In this document: piece by piece, positions 50,053-59,601 of the stretch
Numbering within the stretch: the stretch's first letter is position 1
How the letters are laid out: every line of letters begins with the position of its first letter
Notes under the pieces: model-generated
Databases searched by the model: none
Seen by the model: the letters and a program-made list of their open reading frames with translations, nothing else
Told to the model about the DNA's origin: nothing
Assembly: GCA_041397765.1 (NCBI GenBank)
Contig: JAWKWA010000002.1
Coordinates: forward strand, 186,001 to 250,000
Source: JAWKWA01 sp041397765
GTDB taxonomy: Bacteria > Pseudomonadota > Alphaproteobacteria > Rhizobiales > Hyphomicrobiaceae
Direction: 5' to 3'
DNA length: 64,000 bases
Program-made: the position numbers and the translations under genes

Positions 50053-51186
50053 TCATGTTGCGCCTGCCCGCGTGGCAAAGCGCGAGACGTGAAAGGGCGC
50101 GAGCGGCGTCTCGCAGGCGCCGGTTGCGACGAGCTCGGCCATTGCATCGCCGACACCCGGCCCGAGCTGGAAGCCATGGCCACAGAATCCGAAGGCATGG
50201 AAGAGGCCGGGCGTGGTCGAGGAGGGGCCCATGACCGGCAAGCCATCGGCGATGTAGCCCTCGCAGCCCGACCAGCGTCGGATCACCGCGACATGGCGGA
50301 GTGCGGGAACGAGGCGCAGGATCGCTCGCATCTGGCCGGCAGCCACGTCCGGATCGACACGGGCACGACCGCTGTCGAGCGGGACCGCAACCCGGGGGGC
50401 GGCGCCGCCGAAGACGACATTGCCGCGCTCCACCTGGCGCAGATAGCCGGCCTCGGCCGTCTTGCGGGTCCAGATGCCGACGACGGGCCGGATGCTGGGG
50501 GGCAGCGGCTCGGTCACACCCATCTGCGGCCCGTTGGCCGAGAGCGGCACCGGCTCGCCGAAGTTCTCGGCGATGCCCGCCCCCCAGGCACCGGCGCAAT
50601 TGACGAGCACCTCGGCCGCGACGTCGCCGGCGGCGGTCGGCACGCGAAAGCCCGCACCGGTCCGCTCGGCGCGAGCGATGGACACGTTCTCGATGACGCG
50701 CGCGCCGAGCCGGACGGCCGCGGCGGCAAAGGCTGCGGGCACGAGGCGCGGATTGGCCGAGCCGTCGCGTGGCGAAAGCGAGGCCGCAATCGCGTCCGGA
50801 CCGATGCCGGGAAAACGGCGGGCGATGGCCGGAGCGTCGAGTTCCTCCAGCTCGAGGCCGAGCGGGCGGGCGGCGTCGGCATAGGCGCGCATGTCCTCAA
50901 GACCCTCCTCGTCGAAGACGAGGCGCAGATGGCCGGTGGCGCGGAACTCGACATCGCGGCCGAGCAGGCGTTCCGCCTCTCCCCATAGCCGCCGCGAGCG
51001 ATGGGCGAGGGGAAGCTGACTGAGGTCGCGGCCGGTGCGGCGGATGTTGCCGAACGAGGCGACGGTGGCACCCGAGCCGATGCGGGCGCGCTCGATCAGT
51101 GTCACGGCGACGCCGCGTCGGGCGAGGAAGAACGCGGTCGCCGAGCCCATCAGGCCGCCGCCGAGTACGATTGCATCCGTGGCCAT
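50053..51186 (-). CDS. DAO-family FAD-dependent oxidoreductase, opine/hydroxyproline-oxidase beta-type
   Basis: A 377-residue flavoprotein with FAD motif IVLGGGLMGSATAFFLARRG (about 6-25), ATVASFGNIRRTG, and a C-terminal GFCGHGFQLGPGVGDAMAELV. It resembles the catalytic beta subunits of three-part amino-acid dehydrogenases (octopine/nopaline oxidase, hydroxyproline dehydrogenase), whose other two partners are a small [2Fe-2S] protein and an FAD/NAD protein; both are encoded at 56323-57998. It is divergent from lysR by about 100 bp. The ATG at 51186 gives MATDAIVLGGG. Confidence 0.86.
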   Translation of the reverse strand: MATDAIVLGGGLMGSATAFFLARRGVAVTLIERARIGSGATVASFGNIRRTGRDLSQLPLAHRSRRLWGEAERLLGRDVEFRATGHLRLVFDEEGLEDMRAYADAARPLGLELEELDAPAIARRFPGIGPDAIAASLSPRDGSANPRLVPAAFAAAAVRLGARVIENVSIARAERTGAGFRVPTAAGDVAAEVLVNCAGAWGAGIAENFGEPVPLSANGPQMGVTEPLPPSIRPVVGIWTRKTAEAGYLRQVERGNVVFGGAAPRVAVPLDSGRARVDPDVAAGQMRAILRLVPALRHVAVIRRWSGCEGYIADGLPVMGPSSTTPGLFHAFGFCGHGFQLGPGVGDAMAELVATGACETPLAPFHVSRFATRAGAT

Positions 51187-51268
51187 TCCGCCCCCCGCGC
51201 GAGCGCATATGTGCCGACACTGAAGCAGGCCGATCGCCTGCCGGTCAAAGACGCGATCTGGCAGAGGG

Positions 51269-51285
51269 CATAAGTTTGCCGTATG
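51269..51285. promoter_or_regulatory. LysR-type site overlapping the lysR start
   Basis: CATAAGTTTGCCGTATG shares its left half and length with the perfect palindrome at 52175 and ends on the putative lysR ATG (51283-51285). If translation starts at the next ATG (51295), the site lies in the leader. It would suit autorepression and control of the divergent DAO gene. Confidence 0.4.
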
Positions 51286-52179
51286 GATTGGACCATGCGC
51301 GCACGCCAGCTCGAAGTCTTCACCGCGGTCATGCGGGCCGGAACCGTCACCGGAGCCGCGCGCCTTCTCAACATCTCGCAACCCGCCCTCAGCCAGATCC
51401 TGAAACATACCGAGGATCAGCTCGGATTCGCCCTGTTCGCGCGCGAAAAAGGGCGCCTCCATCCGACGCCCGAGGCGATCGAGATCCTGCCGGAGGCTGA
51501 GCGGCTCGCTGCCGGGCTCGAGGGGCTGAAGCGCAAGACCGAGGATTTGCGCGAGGGGCGCTCCGGCCTCGTCAGGATCGCCGCTTCCGCGCCGCCGGCG
51601 ATGGCCCTCTTGCCGCGGGCGCTCGCCGAGTTCCGCGCGAAGCATCCCGATGTCCGGCTGAGATCGCATGTGGCGCCGCTCAGCGCGCTGATCGGGCTGC
51701 TGAGAAGCGGGGAGGCGGCCATGGCGCTCGCACTCGACGACCGGATGCCTGCCGACATCCTCGTCGAGCAGGTCGGCCAGGCGAGCTTCTGCTGTCTCCT
51801 GCCCAAAGGCGATCCGCTGCTCGCTCTCGAAACCGTGTCCTTTGCCGATCTGCGGTCGCGCACGGTGATCTCCTATCGCGCGCCGACCCGGCCGCAGGAG
51901 GAGCTTGCCGCTGTGGCGCGGGCCGAAGGGGCAGTGTTCTCGCCACAGCTCGAGATCGACGTGTCGATCTCGGCGGTCGGTTTCGTGCAGGCCGGGCTCG
52001 GTGTCGGCGTCGTCGATGCCCTGCTGCCCTGGACGCAGTTCGAGGGGGTCGCGGTGCGACCGCTGGCGGGGAGCCCGAGTATGCCGCTCTCGCTCCTGAC
52101 GCTGCGGGACCGGGCGCTGTCGCTCGCCGAGCAGCTGATGCGCGATCATCTCAGCCTGGTGTGCCGCACTCATGCATAA
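51283..52179 (+). CDS. LysR-family transcriptional regulator
   Basis: A 298-residue LysR protein with an N-terminal HTH (ARQLEVFTAVMRAGTVTGAA, then NISQPALSQILKHTEDQLG, about 6-50) and a periplasmic-binding-like effector domain (about 90-295). The start may be ATG 51283 or 51295. It stands between the divergent DAO oxidoreductase and the hyu operon, which it probably controls. Its stop codon lies inside a 17-bp palindrome that resembles a LysR box. Confidence 0.92.
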   Translation: MDWTMRARQLEVFTAVMRAGTVTGAARLLNISQPALSQILKHTEDQLGFALFAREKGRLHPTPEAIEILPEAERLAAGLEGLKRKTEDLREGRSGLVRIAASAPPAMALLPRALAEFRAKHPDVRLRSHVAPLSALIGLLRSGEAAMALALDDRMPADILVEQVGQASFCCLLPKGDPLLALETVSFADLRSRTVISYRAPTRPQEELAAVARAEGAVFSPQLEIDVSISAVGFVQAGLGVGVVDALLPWTQFEGVAVRPLAGSPSMPLSLLTLRDRALSLAEQLMRDHLSLVCRTHA

Positions 52180-52191
52180 GTGCCACTTATG
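52175..52191. promoter_or_regulatory. Perfect 17-bp palindrome, LysR box candidate upstream of hyuA
   Basis: CATAAGTG-C-CACTTATG is perfectly symmetric and fits the T-N11-A pattern of LysR recognition sites. It overlaps the lysR stop and lies 97 bp before hyuA (ATG 52272), the usual distance for LysR activation. Confidence 0.55.
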
Positions 52192-52271
52192 TCCGCACCC
52201 CGTAAACGTCTTGGACCGCGCAAGGCGCATCTGTGAGCCTCGATGGCGGGTCTAGGGAGCGAGCGGCAGCC

Positions 52272-54338
52272 ATGCAAGCCGAGGTCGGCGGGACGGACTG
52301 GAAGGTCGGTGTCGATATCGGCGGCACCTTCATCGATTTCTGCGCCCTCGAGACGGGGTCGGGACGGCTCGTTTCCTTGAAGGTGCTGACGACGCCGGAG
52401 GATCCCGGCGCCGAGCTGATCTCGGGTCTCGACATCCTCGCCGCCAAGGAGCGGCTCGACGCGGCCTCCATCAGCCGTTTCGTGCACGGCACCACGGTCG
52501 GCATCAACACCGTCATCCAGCGCAAGGGAGCGAGGCTCGCGCTCATCACCAATGAAGGGTTCGAGGATGTGCTCGAGCTCGCCCGGCTGCGCATGCCGGA
52601 CATGTACTCGCTGTTCTGCCAGCGGCCCGAGCCGCTGATCGGACGCGACCGCATCTTCGGCATCCCGGTGCGGATGCTCGCCGACGGGTGCGAGAAGCGC
52701 GCGCCCGATCGGGATGCCGTGGCCCTTGCTGTGCGCAAGGCATGCGCGGCAGGGGTGGACGGCATCATCGTGTCGCTGCTGCACTCCTGGCGGAACGCGG
52801 CCCACGAGCAGGCGGTGAAGGCCGAGATCGAGCGCCTTGCGCCGGAGCTGTTCGTGTTCGGATCGGCGGAAGTCTGGCCGATGATCCGGGAGTACGAGCG
52901 CACTTCGACCGCGATCCTCAATGGCTATGTGCATCCACGCGTCTCGGGCTATCTGGCGGCGCTGGAGCGGCGCCTCGCCGAGAGCGGCGTGCGTGCTCCC
53001 GCTCTCCTCACCAAGTCGAACGGCGGCCTGATGTCGGCGGCCGAGGGCCGGCGCGATTGTGTCTCGATGCTGCTGTCGGGAACTGCGTCTGGCGTGATCG
53101 GCGCGGCCTGGCTCGCCCGTCATGCCGGCGAGGCGCGGGTGCTGACGCTCGACATCGGCGGCACCTCGGCCGATTTCGCCCTCATCATCGACGGCGAGGC
53201 GCAATTCGGCGAGGGCGAGACGATCGGAGGCATCCCGCTGCACATTCCTTCCGTGTCGGTCAGCTCGATCGGCATCGGTGGCGGGTCGATCGCATGGGTC
53301 GACGATCACGGCCTCCTGCATGTCGGACCGGCGTCGGCCGGTTCGACGCCGGGGCCCGCCTGCTATGGCCGCGGCGGCACCGAGCCGACGCTGACGGACG
53401 CCATGGTGGTGCTCGGCTGGCTCGGTCATTCGGACATGGCCTATGGCCAACTGCATATCGACCGGGAACTGGCGCGGGAAGCCGTCGGCAAGCTCGCCAG
53501 CCGGCTCGGGCGCAGCCCCGAGGACACCGCGCAGGCGATGGTCGACGTCGCCGTGTCGGAGCTCTTCGTCGAGGTCGAGAAGCTGATCTCGCAGAGCGGA
53601 GTCGACCTCAGGGAGTTCACGCTCATGCCGTTCGGCGGTGGCGGGCCGATGCTCGGCGCGTTCCTCGCCCGAGAGCTCGGCATGAGCCGGGTGGTCGCAC
53701 CGCTCCGGCCCGGCGTCGTCTCCGCGCTCGGCGGCCTCGTGGCGGACATGCGCGGGGATTTCATCCGCACCGTCTACGCCGAGGTGTCGGCTGAAGGTCT
53801 GAAGGGGATGTCGGCGGTGTTCGACGAGCTCGGCCAAGCCGCCCAAGCCTGGCTCGCCGCGCAGGGTCATGAGGGGCCGGCGCAGCTCGTCCGCTCCGCC
53901 GACATGCGCTATGCCGGCCAGAGCTACGAGATCGAGGTGCCCTTGGGCGGCGCGACCTGGTCGAATGCGCGGGCGATGGCGCAGGCCTTCCACGACGCCC
54001 ATCGCCGCATCTACGATTTCGACGATCCCGCAGGCGCGGTCGAGGTCGTCAATCTGAGGCTGGCGGCGATCGGGCCGGGGCCCGCTGTCGAGCCACCGCA
54101 TGATGCGGGCACCAGCACCGACGAGGTCGCGGCCGTTCAGCGAATGGTCGAGGTTCATCTCGCCGCGGGCCGGCGCGCCGTGCCGCTCTATGAGCGTGCT
54201 CGTCTCAGGGCAGGGGCGACGTTCGAGGGGCCGGCCATCGTCGCGCAAGAGGACACCACCTTCGCCATTCCCGACGGCGTGCGCGCACATATCGACAGGC
54301 ATCTGAACATCCACCTCGACCTTGCGGAGCCGGGCTGA
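52272..54338 (+). CDS. hyuA: Hydantoinase/oxoprolinase subunit A
   Basis: A 688-residue subunit of the HyuA/ATP-dependent oxoprolinase family. The actin-like ATPase fold shows KVGVDIGGTFIDF near the start, FVHGTTVGINTVIQR, TKSNGGLMSA, TLDIGGTSADF and GGGSIAW. Together with HyuB it would hydrolyse a cyclic amide (hydantoin, 5-oxoproline or similar) or carboxylate a substrate in an ATP-dependent way. A GTG at 52233 could add 13 residues; the ATG at 52272 follows GGAG by 11 nt. Its stop overlaps the hyuB start. Confidence 0.92.
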   Translation: MQAEVGGTDWKVGVDIGGTFIDFCALETGSGRLVSLKVLTTPEDPGAELISGLDILAAKERLDAASISRFVHGTTVGINTVIQRKGARLALITNEGFEDVLELARLRMPDMYSLFCQRPEPLIGRDRIFGIPVRMLADGCEKRAPDRDAVALAVRKACAAGVDGIIVSLLHSWRNAAHEQAVKAEIERLAPELFVFGSAEVWPMIREYERTSTAILNGYVHPRVSGYLAALERRLAESGVRAPALLTKSNGGLMSAAEGRRDCVSMLLSGTASGVIGAAWLARHAGEARVLTLDIGGTSADFALIIDGEAQFGEGETIGGIPLHIPSVSVSSIGIGGGSIAWVDDHGLLHVGPASAGSTPGPACYGRGGTEPTLTDAMVVLGWLGHSDMAYGQLHIDRELAREAVGKLASRLGRSPEDTAQAMVDVAVSELFVEVEKLISQSGVDLREFTLMPFGGGGPMLGAFLARELGMSRVVAPLRPGVVSALGGLVADMRGDFIRTVYAEVSAEGLKGMSAVFDELGQAAQAWLAAQGHEGPAQLVRSADMRYAGQSYEIEVPLGGATWSNARAMAQAFHDAHRRIYDFDDPAGAVEVVNLRLAAIGPGPAVEPPHDAGTSTDEVAAVQRMVEVHLAAGRRAVPLYERARLRAGATFEGPAIVAQEDTTFAIPDGVRAHIDRHLNIHLDLAEPG

Positions 54339-56326
54339 TGGTCGACCGCATGACCCTGCAGGTTCTCGCCAATCACGCTCGGGCGGCGGCCGAGAACATG
54401 GCGCACACCCTGCACCGCACGGCGCATTCAGCGTTCGTGAAGGAGACGCAGGACTTCACGGTGATGCTGATGGACAGGACCGGCGATACCTTCGCGGTCC
54501 CCATCGATCTGGGGGCGACCTGGTATCCCGGCCTCACCTACGGACGTGGCATCGCCATGGTCGACGACTACCGACCGGGCGATGTCGCCTTCACCAACGA
54601 TCCCTATTCCTGTTTCATCGCAACACATGCTCCGGACACGCATCTGTGGAAGCCGATATTCGCCGAGGGCGAGATCGTCGCCTGGTCGGGCGGGCATATC
54701 CACAACACCGACATGGGTGGCGCGGTGCCAGCCTCGCTCAGCCGCTCGCTGACGGAGATCCACCAGGAGGGCGTGCGCTTCCCGCCGATGAAGCTGATGC
54801 ACGAGGGCGTGTTCGATGAAACCGTGCTTCGCATCATGACCACCAATGTGCGCAAGCCCGCGCTCAATCTCGGCGACATCAAGGCGCTGGTCGGCGCGCT
54901 CAATACCGGCGAGCGCAAAGTGCACGCCATGATCGCACGGTTCGGCAAAGAGGGCTTTCTCGCGGGCGTGTCCGCGCTCTTCGATCAGGCCGAGGCGCAG
55001 GCGCGTGCCATCCTTCGCGACATGCCGGACGGCGAGTGGGAGTTCGCCGACTATGCCGACGAGGACAGCGATCAGGCCAATCCCTGCCGGCTGAAGCTCA
55101 CATTGCGCATCGCCGGCGAGGAGGCGGTGCTCGACTTCACCGGCTCCGATCCGCAGCTCGGCTCGTCGCTGAATGTGCCGTCCGGCGGCGATCCACGTCA
55201 CACCATGCTGCTGGTCGGCGTCTATTATGTGCTCTACACGCTCAATCCGCACATCCTGCTGAACACCGGCCTGACGCGACCCTTCACCTGCATCACGCCC
55301 GAGGGGACGGTGCTGAACCCGGTTTTTCCGGCAGCCGTCGGCATGCGCTCGCTCACCTGCGCAAGATTGCGGTCGGTGATCTTCGGAGCGTTCGCGCAGG
55401 TCATCCCCGAGCGCATGCCCGCCGCGCCCGCCGGCAACAACTGCATCGTCAACGTCATGACGCGCGACGAGCGCAGCCGCTCGACCATCATCGCGGCGGT
55501 CAATCCGGTGGTCGGGGGCGGTGGCGGCATGCCTCACCGGGACGGCACCAACGGCTCGGGCGCCGATGCCGCCTATCTCAAGAACACGCCGATCGAGATC
55601 ACCGAGACCGAGGTGCCGATCGAGTTCGTACGATACGGTCTTGCCCGCGACACGGGCGGCGCCGGCCGCTGGCGCGGCGGACTGGCGAGCGAGATGGCAT
55701 TCCGGGTGTTCGCGCCCGACACGCGCATCACCGCGCGCAATCGCGACCGTTCGCGCTTCCGGCCGTGGGGCATTCTCGGCGGGCGCGCCGCCGGCCTGTC
55801 GCAGATGACGGTCAATCCCGGCAGCGAGCGGGAACGGGTACTCGGCAACATCGACACGGCGATCCTCGAGCCGGGCGACGTACTGATGATCCGCTCGGCC
55901 GGTGGCGGCGGGCGTGGCGATCCGTTCGAGCGCGAGGCGGAGCTGGTCGCGCGCGACGTCGCTTGCGGCTATGTCTCGCGGGAGGGGGCGGAGCGCGACT
56001 ATGGCGTGGTGCTGGCGGGCGATGGCGTCGACGAGGCGGCGACGCGGGCCGCGCGCATGGCTGGGGCGAAGGGCGGGCAGGGCATGTTCCATTTCGGCCC
56101 TGAACGCGACGACTACGAAGCCTGCTGGACGGGCGAGGCCTATGGGGTCCTGACCGCACTCCTGCTTGCCCTGCCGATCCACTGGCGGTTCTTCGCCAAG
56201 ACCGAGATCTTCCGGCGCATGAAGGGGCGTGCGGGTGCCGAGGGTGTCAGGGCCGCATTCGCCGAGGCATGCGCACGGTTTCCCGACTTGCCGCGGCCCG
56301 AAACCGCGGCCGGTGCGGGCGAATGA
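54338..56326 (+). CDS. hyuB: Hydantoinase/oxoprolinase subunit B
   Basis: A 662-residue HyuB-family protein: start MTLQVLANHARAAAENMAHT, then TNDPYSC, SGGHIHNTDMGG and a C-terminal GRWRGGLASEMAFRV. The last about 80 residues extend beyond the usual hydantoinase B end. It shares one base with the hyuA stop and overlaps the [2Fe-2S] gene (ATGA), so the four genes are translated together. Confidence 0.93.
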   Translation: MVDRMTLQVLANHARAAAENMAHTLHRTAHSAFVKETQDFTVMLMDRTGDTFAVPIDLGATWYPGLTYGRGIAMVDDYRPGDVAFTNDPYSCFIATHAPDTHLWKPIFAEGEIVAWSGGHIHNTDMGGAVPASLSRSLTEIHQEGVRFPPMKLMHEGVFDETVLRIMTTNVRKPALNLGDIKALVGALNTGERKVHAMIARFGKEGFLAGVSALFDQAEAQARAILRDMPDGEWEFADYADEDSDQANPCRLKLTLRIAGEEAVLDFTGSDPQLGSSLNVPSGGDPRHTMLLVGVYYVLYTLNPHILLNTGLTRPFTCITPEGTVLNPVFPAAVGMRSLTCARLRSVIFGAFAQVIPERMPAAPAGNNCIVNVMTRDERSRSTIIAAVNPVVGGGGGMPHRDGTNGSGADAAYLKNTPIEITETEVPIEFVRYGLARDTGGAGRWRGGLASEMAFRVFAPDTRITARNRDRSRFRPWGILGGRAAGLSQMTVNPGSERERVLGNIDTAILEPGDVLMIRSAGGGGRGDPFEREAELVARDVACGYVSREGAERDYGVVLAGDGVDEAATRAARMAGAKGGQGMFHFGPERDDYEACWTGEAYGVLTALLLALPIHWRFFAKTEIFRRMKGRAGAEGVRAAFAEACARFPDLPRPETAAGAGE

Positions 56327-56625
56327 GCGCGGCGCGCATGGTGCGGCTCGGCGAATGTAGCCGCCGGCGCGTGCGCCTCATGCTCGACGGCGAGGAAATC
56401 GAGGCCCTCGAGGGCGATACCGTGCTGACGGCGGTACTGCTGACGCGGCCCTATCTGCGTCCCTCGGATGCGGGCGAGGGGCATCGCGCCGGCTTCTGCC
56501 TGATGGGCGCATGCCAGGACTGCCGGATCTGGTGCGCGAGCGGCGAGGGGGTGCAGGCCTGCCGGACGCTGGTGCAAGAGGGCATGGTGCTCCTAACCGA
56601 ATGGCCGGCGGATATCTCGCGATGA
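56323..56625 (+). CDS. [2Fe-2S]-binding small subunit of amino-acid/opine dehydrogenase
   Basis: A 100-residue ferredoxin-like protein. Its four cluster cysteines lie in GFCLMGACQDCRIWC and GVQACR (pattern C-x4-C-x2-C, then C), as in OoxA/HcnA/LhpE-type gamma subunits. It passes electrons between the flavoproteins of a three-part dehydrogenase. It overlaps both neighbours by 4 bp, directly before its FAD/NAD partner. Confidence 0.9.
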   Translation: MSAARMVRLGECSRRRVRLMLDGEEIEALEGDTVLTAVLLTRPYLRPSDAGEGHRAGFCLMGACQDCRIWCASGEGVQACRTLVQEGMVLLTEWPADISR

Positions 56626-57998
56626 CCCGCGTTCTGATCGTCGGCGCCGGGCCGGCCGGCATCCGTGCGGCCGAGACAATGGTCGAAGCCGGTCTGCGGC
56701 CCATCGTGGTCGACGAGGGGCACCGTGCGGGTGGTCAGATCTACCGGCGTCCGCCAGATGGTTTCGCGCGCACGCAGGAGACGCTCTACGGTTCGCAGGC
56801 CGGCAAGGCGCGCGTGCTGCACGAGCTGTTCGATGGGCTCGTGGCGGCGGGGCGGATCGACTACCGGCCGAGGACGTCGGTGGTAGCGCTGTCGGAAGAG
56901 GCAGCCGATTGCCTCTGCGACGGCCGCATCCGTCGCATCGGCTACGAGCGGTTGATCATCGCCACGGGTGCCATGGATCGCATCATGCCGGTTTCGGGCG
57001 GGGAGCGCGCGGGAGTCTTCACCATCGGTGCGGTGCAGATCATGCTGAAAGCTCAGGCGGTCGCACCGGGCCGACGCATCGTGCTGGCGGGTACGGGGCC
57101 ATTGCTCAGTCTCGTAGCGGACCAGTTGCGCCGGGCCGGCGCGGGTCTCGCGGCGGTGCTCGACACGGCGCCGTTGACGGCGCAGATCGGCGCGCTTCCG
57201 GCGATGCTCGCGAGCCGGCCAGGCACGACACTTCGAGGGTTGCGCATCAGGGCAGCACTCGGCCGCCTCTATCATCCGGGTGTGCGTGTCGATGAGATCG
57301 TGCACGAAGTGGCAGGGCCGGTCGCCGTGCGCTGGCGCGATGCCCGGGACCGCTCTCGCACGAGCCCATGCGATGCGGTCGGCATCGGCTGGCATCTCAT
57401 GGCCGAGACGCGATTGGCCGAGCTCGCCGGCGCGCGCATGGCGTGGTCCGACCCGCAGGGGCAATGGCTGCCGGTGATCGATGCCATGGGGCGGGCCGGC
57501 GCCGGGCTCTATGTGGCGGGCGATTGTGCGCACATCGCCGGCGCGGACGCGGCGGAGATCGGCGGACGACTGGCGGCGTCGGCCTGCCTCGCCGATCTGG
57601 GCTTCAAGGCCGCCGATCCGCGTGCCGATCTCAGCCGGCTCGCGTGGCTGAGACGGTTCGCGGCGGCGATGGCGCAGGCGTTCCCGTGGCCCCCCATCGA
57701 GGGCGGCGAGATCGCGGGCGATACGGTGCTATGCCGCTGCGAGGGTGTGACGGCCGCGCAATTGCGGGATGCGGCAGATGTGGCAACTGGCGATTTCAAC
57801 CGGGCGAAGTCGCTGTCGCGGCTCGGCATGGGGCGCTGCCAGGGACGCTATTGCAGCCTCGCGGGAGCCCTTGTAGTGGCGGCGCGAGCGGGCCAGAAAC
57901 CGGGCGATGTCGGACATCTGCGTGCCCAGCCGCCGGTGCGGCCGGTCCCCGCCGCAGCCTGGCTCGGTGCCGGCGAGGAGGATCGACCGGATTCATGA
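56622..57998 (+). CDS. FAD/NAD-binding alpha subunit of amino-acid/opine dehydrogenase
   Basis: A 458-residue flavoprotein with two dinucleotide-binding motifs (VLIVGAGPAGIRAAE at the start and VLAGTGPLLSLVA about 150) and a C-terminal BFD-like [2Fe-2S] region with CRCEGVT and GRCQGRYC. This is the layout of OoxA/HcnB/LhpF alpha subunits. It completes, with the gene before it and a DAO beta subunit, a membrane-linked dehydrogenase for N-substituted or imino amino acids. The ATG at 56622 overlaps the previous stop (ATGA). Confidence 0.9.
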   Translation: MTRVLIVGAGPAGIRAAETMVEAGLRPIVVDEGHRAGGQIYRRPPDGFARTQETLYGSQAGKARVLHELFDGLVAAGRIDYRPRTSVVALSEEAADCLCDGRIRRIGYERLIIATGAMDRIMPVSGGERAGVFTIGAVQIMLKAQAVAPGRRIVLAGTGPLLSLVADQLRRAGAGLAAVLDTAPLTAQIGALPAMLASRPGTTLRGLRIRAALGRLYHPGVRVDEIVHEVAGPVAVRWRDARDRSRTSPCDAVGIGWHLMAETRLAELAGARMAWSDPQGQWLPVIDAMGRAGAGLYVAGDCAHIAGADAAEIGGRLAASACLADLGFKAADPRADLSRLAWLRRFAAAMAQAFPWPPIEGGEIAGDTVLCRCEGVTAAQLRDAADVATGDFNRAKSLSRLGMGRCQGRYCSLAGALVVAARAGQKPGDVGHLRAQPPVRPVPAAAWLGAGEEDRPDS

Positions 57999-58089
57999 TC
58001 ATGTCGGGCAATGGAACATGCTCCAGTGAGCGCCGCGTGCGTCAGGCTCGGGTTTCCACGAGCGGCCCTCGACCATCGGGTGAGACGAT

Positions 58090-59553
58090 ATGACCAGCGC
58101 ATTCGATCCGGCGAGTCTCAGCCTCGCCTCGGGCCATTTCATAGCTGGCCGGCTCGTCGAGGATCGCGGCGAGATCGCGGTCGATGCGCCCTCCGACGGC
58201 CGCAGGCTCACGCTGGTGCCGCGCGGTGGAGAGGGCGTGGTGGCCAACGCTGTCGAGGCGGCGCGCCGGGCGCTCGCAAGGTCAGGCTGGGGTGAATGCC
58301 GGCCGCGGGACCGGGTCAAGGCTCTGCATGCCTGGGCCGACCTGATCGCGAACGACAGCGAGACGCTCGCCTGCCTCGAGGCGGTGTCGTCGACGCGGCC
58401 CCATGCCCATGTGCCCGGCCACGACATCGCGGCGACGACCGAGCAGATCCGCTTCTTCGCCGAGTTCGCCGACAAGGAAGGCGGACTGCTCGCCCCAACG
58501 GCAGCGGGTCAGGCCGGCTTCGTCATGGATCAGCCCTATGGCGTTGTCGGGGCCATCGCCCCCTGGAATTTTCCGATCAATATGGCGGGGTGGAAGGTGG
58601 CGCCGGCGCTGGCGGCTGGAAACGCCGTGGTGCTGAAGCCCTCGGAGATGACGCCCTTCTCCTCGCTGCGGCTCGCTGAGCTGGCGGTCGCGGCCGGCAT
58701 TCCGGCGGGGCTGTTCAACGTGGTGGTCGGCGACGGGGCGGTGACCGGAGCTGCGCTTTGCGCGCATCCGGGCGTCGACAAGATCTCCTTCACGGGCTCG
58801 ACGCGCGCCGGCGGGCAGATCATGGAGAATGTCGCCCGCTCGGGCATGAAGCCGATGACATTGGAACTCGGCGGCAAGAGCCCGATGGTGGTCTTTGCCG
58901 ATGCCGACATCGATCTCGCCGTCGCCTGCCTCGAGAAGGGCATCATCCCGAATGCCGGCCAGTTCTGCGTGGCAGGCTCGCGGATGGTCGTCGCGCGCGA
59001 GATCGCCGCGGAGGTCATGGAGCGCCTGATCGCACGCTTTGGGGTGCATGTGCCGACACCGACCTGGGCGAAAGATGCGGGGCTTTCGCCAATCATCTCG
59101 GAACGCCAGCTCGGCCGGCTCGACAGCATCGTCGCGGCTGCGGTCGCCTCGGGCGCGACGACGGCATGCGGTGGCCAACGCTTCGATTGCGCCGGCAGCT
59201 ACTACCGGCCGACGCTGCTGACCGACGTGCGGCCCGACAACCCGGCCGTGGTCGAGGAGATCTTCGGTCCGGTGGCGACTTTCCAGGTGTTCGACAGCGA
59301 GGACGAGGCAGAGCAGCTTGCGCGCCATCCGACCTATGGTCTTTGCGCCGGACTGTTCACGCGCGATCTGAGCCGGGCCCTCAGGTTTGCCCGCCGGCTG
59401 GAGACCGGCACCGTGTGGATCAATCGCTACAATCGATCCGGCGACCATATCCTGCCGACAGGCGGCTGGAAGCAGTCGGGCATGGGCAAGGATCTCGGTC
59501 GCGAGGCGTATCAGTCCAATCGGCGGACAAAGGCGGTTCTCATCGACCTCTGA
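58090..59553 (+). CDS. NAD(P)-dependent aldehyde dehydrogenase
   Basis: A 487-residue ALDH with the cofactor loop APWNFPINMAGWKVAPAL, catalytic Glu259 in LELGGKSP and nucleophile Cys293 in NAGQFCVAGSR. It would oxidise a semialdehyde released by the upstream dehydrogenase, for example from a hydroxy- or oxo-amino acid. It starts 91 bp after the previous gene and is probably in the same transcript. Confidence 0.93.
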   Translation: MTSAFDPASLSLASGHFIAGRLVEDRGEIAVDAPSDGRRLTLVPRGGEGVVANAVEAARRALARSGWGECRPRDRVKALHAWADLIANDSETLACLEAVSSTRPHAHVPGHDIAATTEQIRFFAEFADKEGGLLAPTAAGQAGFVMDQPYGVVGAIAPWNFPINMAGWKVAPALAAGNAVVLKPSEMTPFSSLRLAELAVAAGIPAGLFNVVVGDGAVTGAALCAHPGVDKISFTGSTRAGGQIMENVARSGMKPMTLELGGKSPMVVFADADIDLAVACLEKGIIPNAGQFCVAGSRMVVAREIAAEVMERLIARFGVHVPTPTWAKDAGLSPIISERQLGRLDSIVAAAVASGATTACGGQRFDCAGSYYRPTLLTDVRPDNPAVVEEIFGPVATFQVFDSEDEAEQLARHPTYGLCAGLFTRDLSRALRFARRLETGTVWINRYNRSGDHILPTGGWKQSGMGKDLGREAYQSNRRTKAVLIDL

Positions 59554-59601
59554 GCGCCGTTGGCCGTTGCGGGATTCGAGGTACGGCGCGGGCCGTGGCG
59601 C

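Noticed and set aside
52170..54314. A minus-strand open frame of over 700 codons opposite hyuA
   Set aside because: The HyuA motifs are on the plus strand, and the antisense frame shows no family features.
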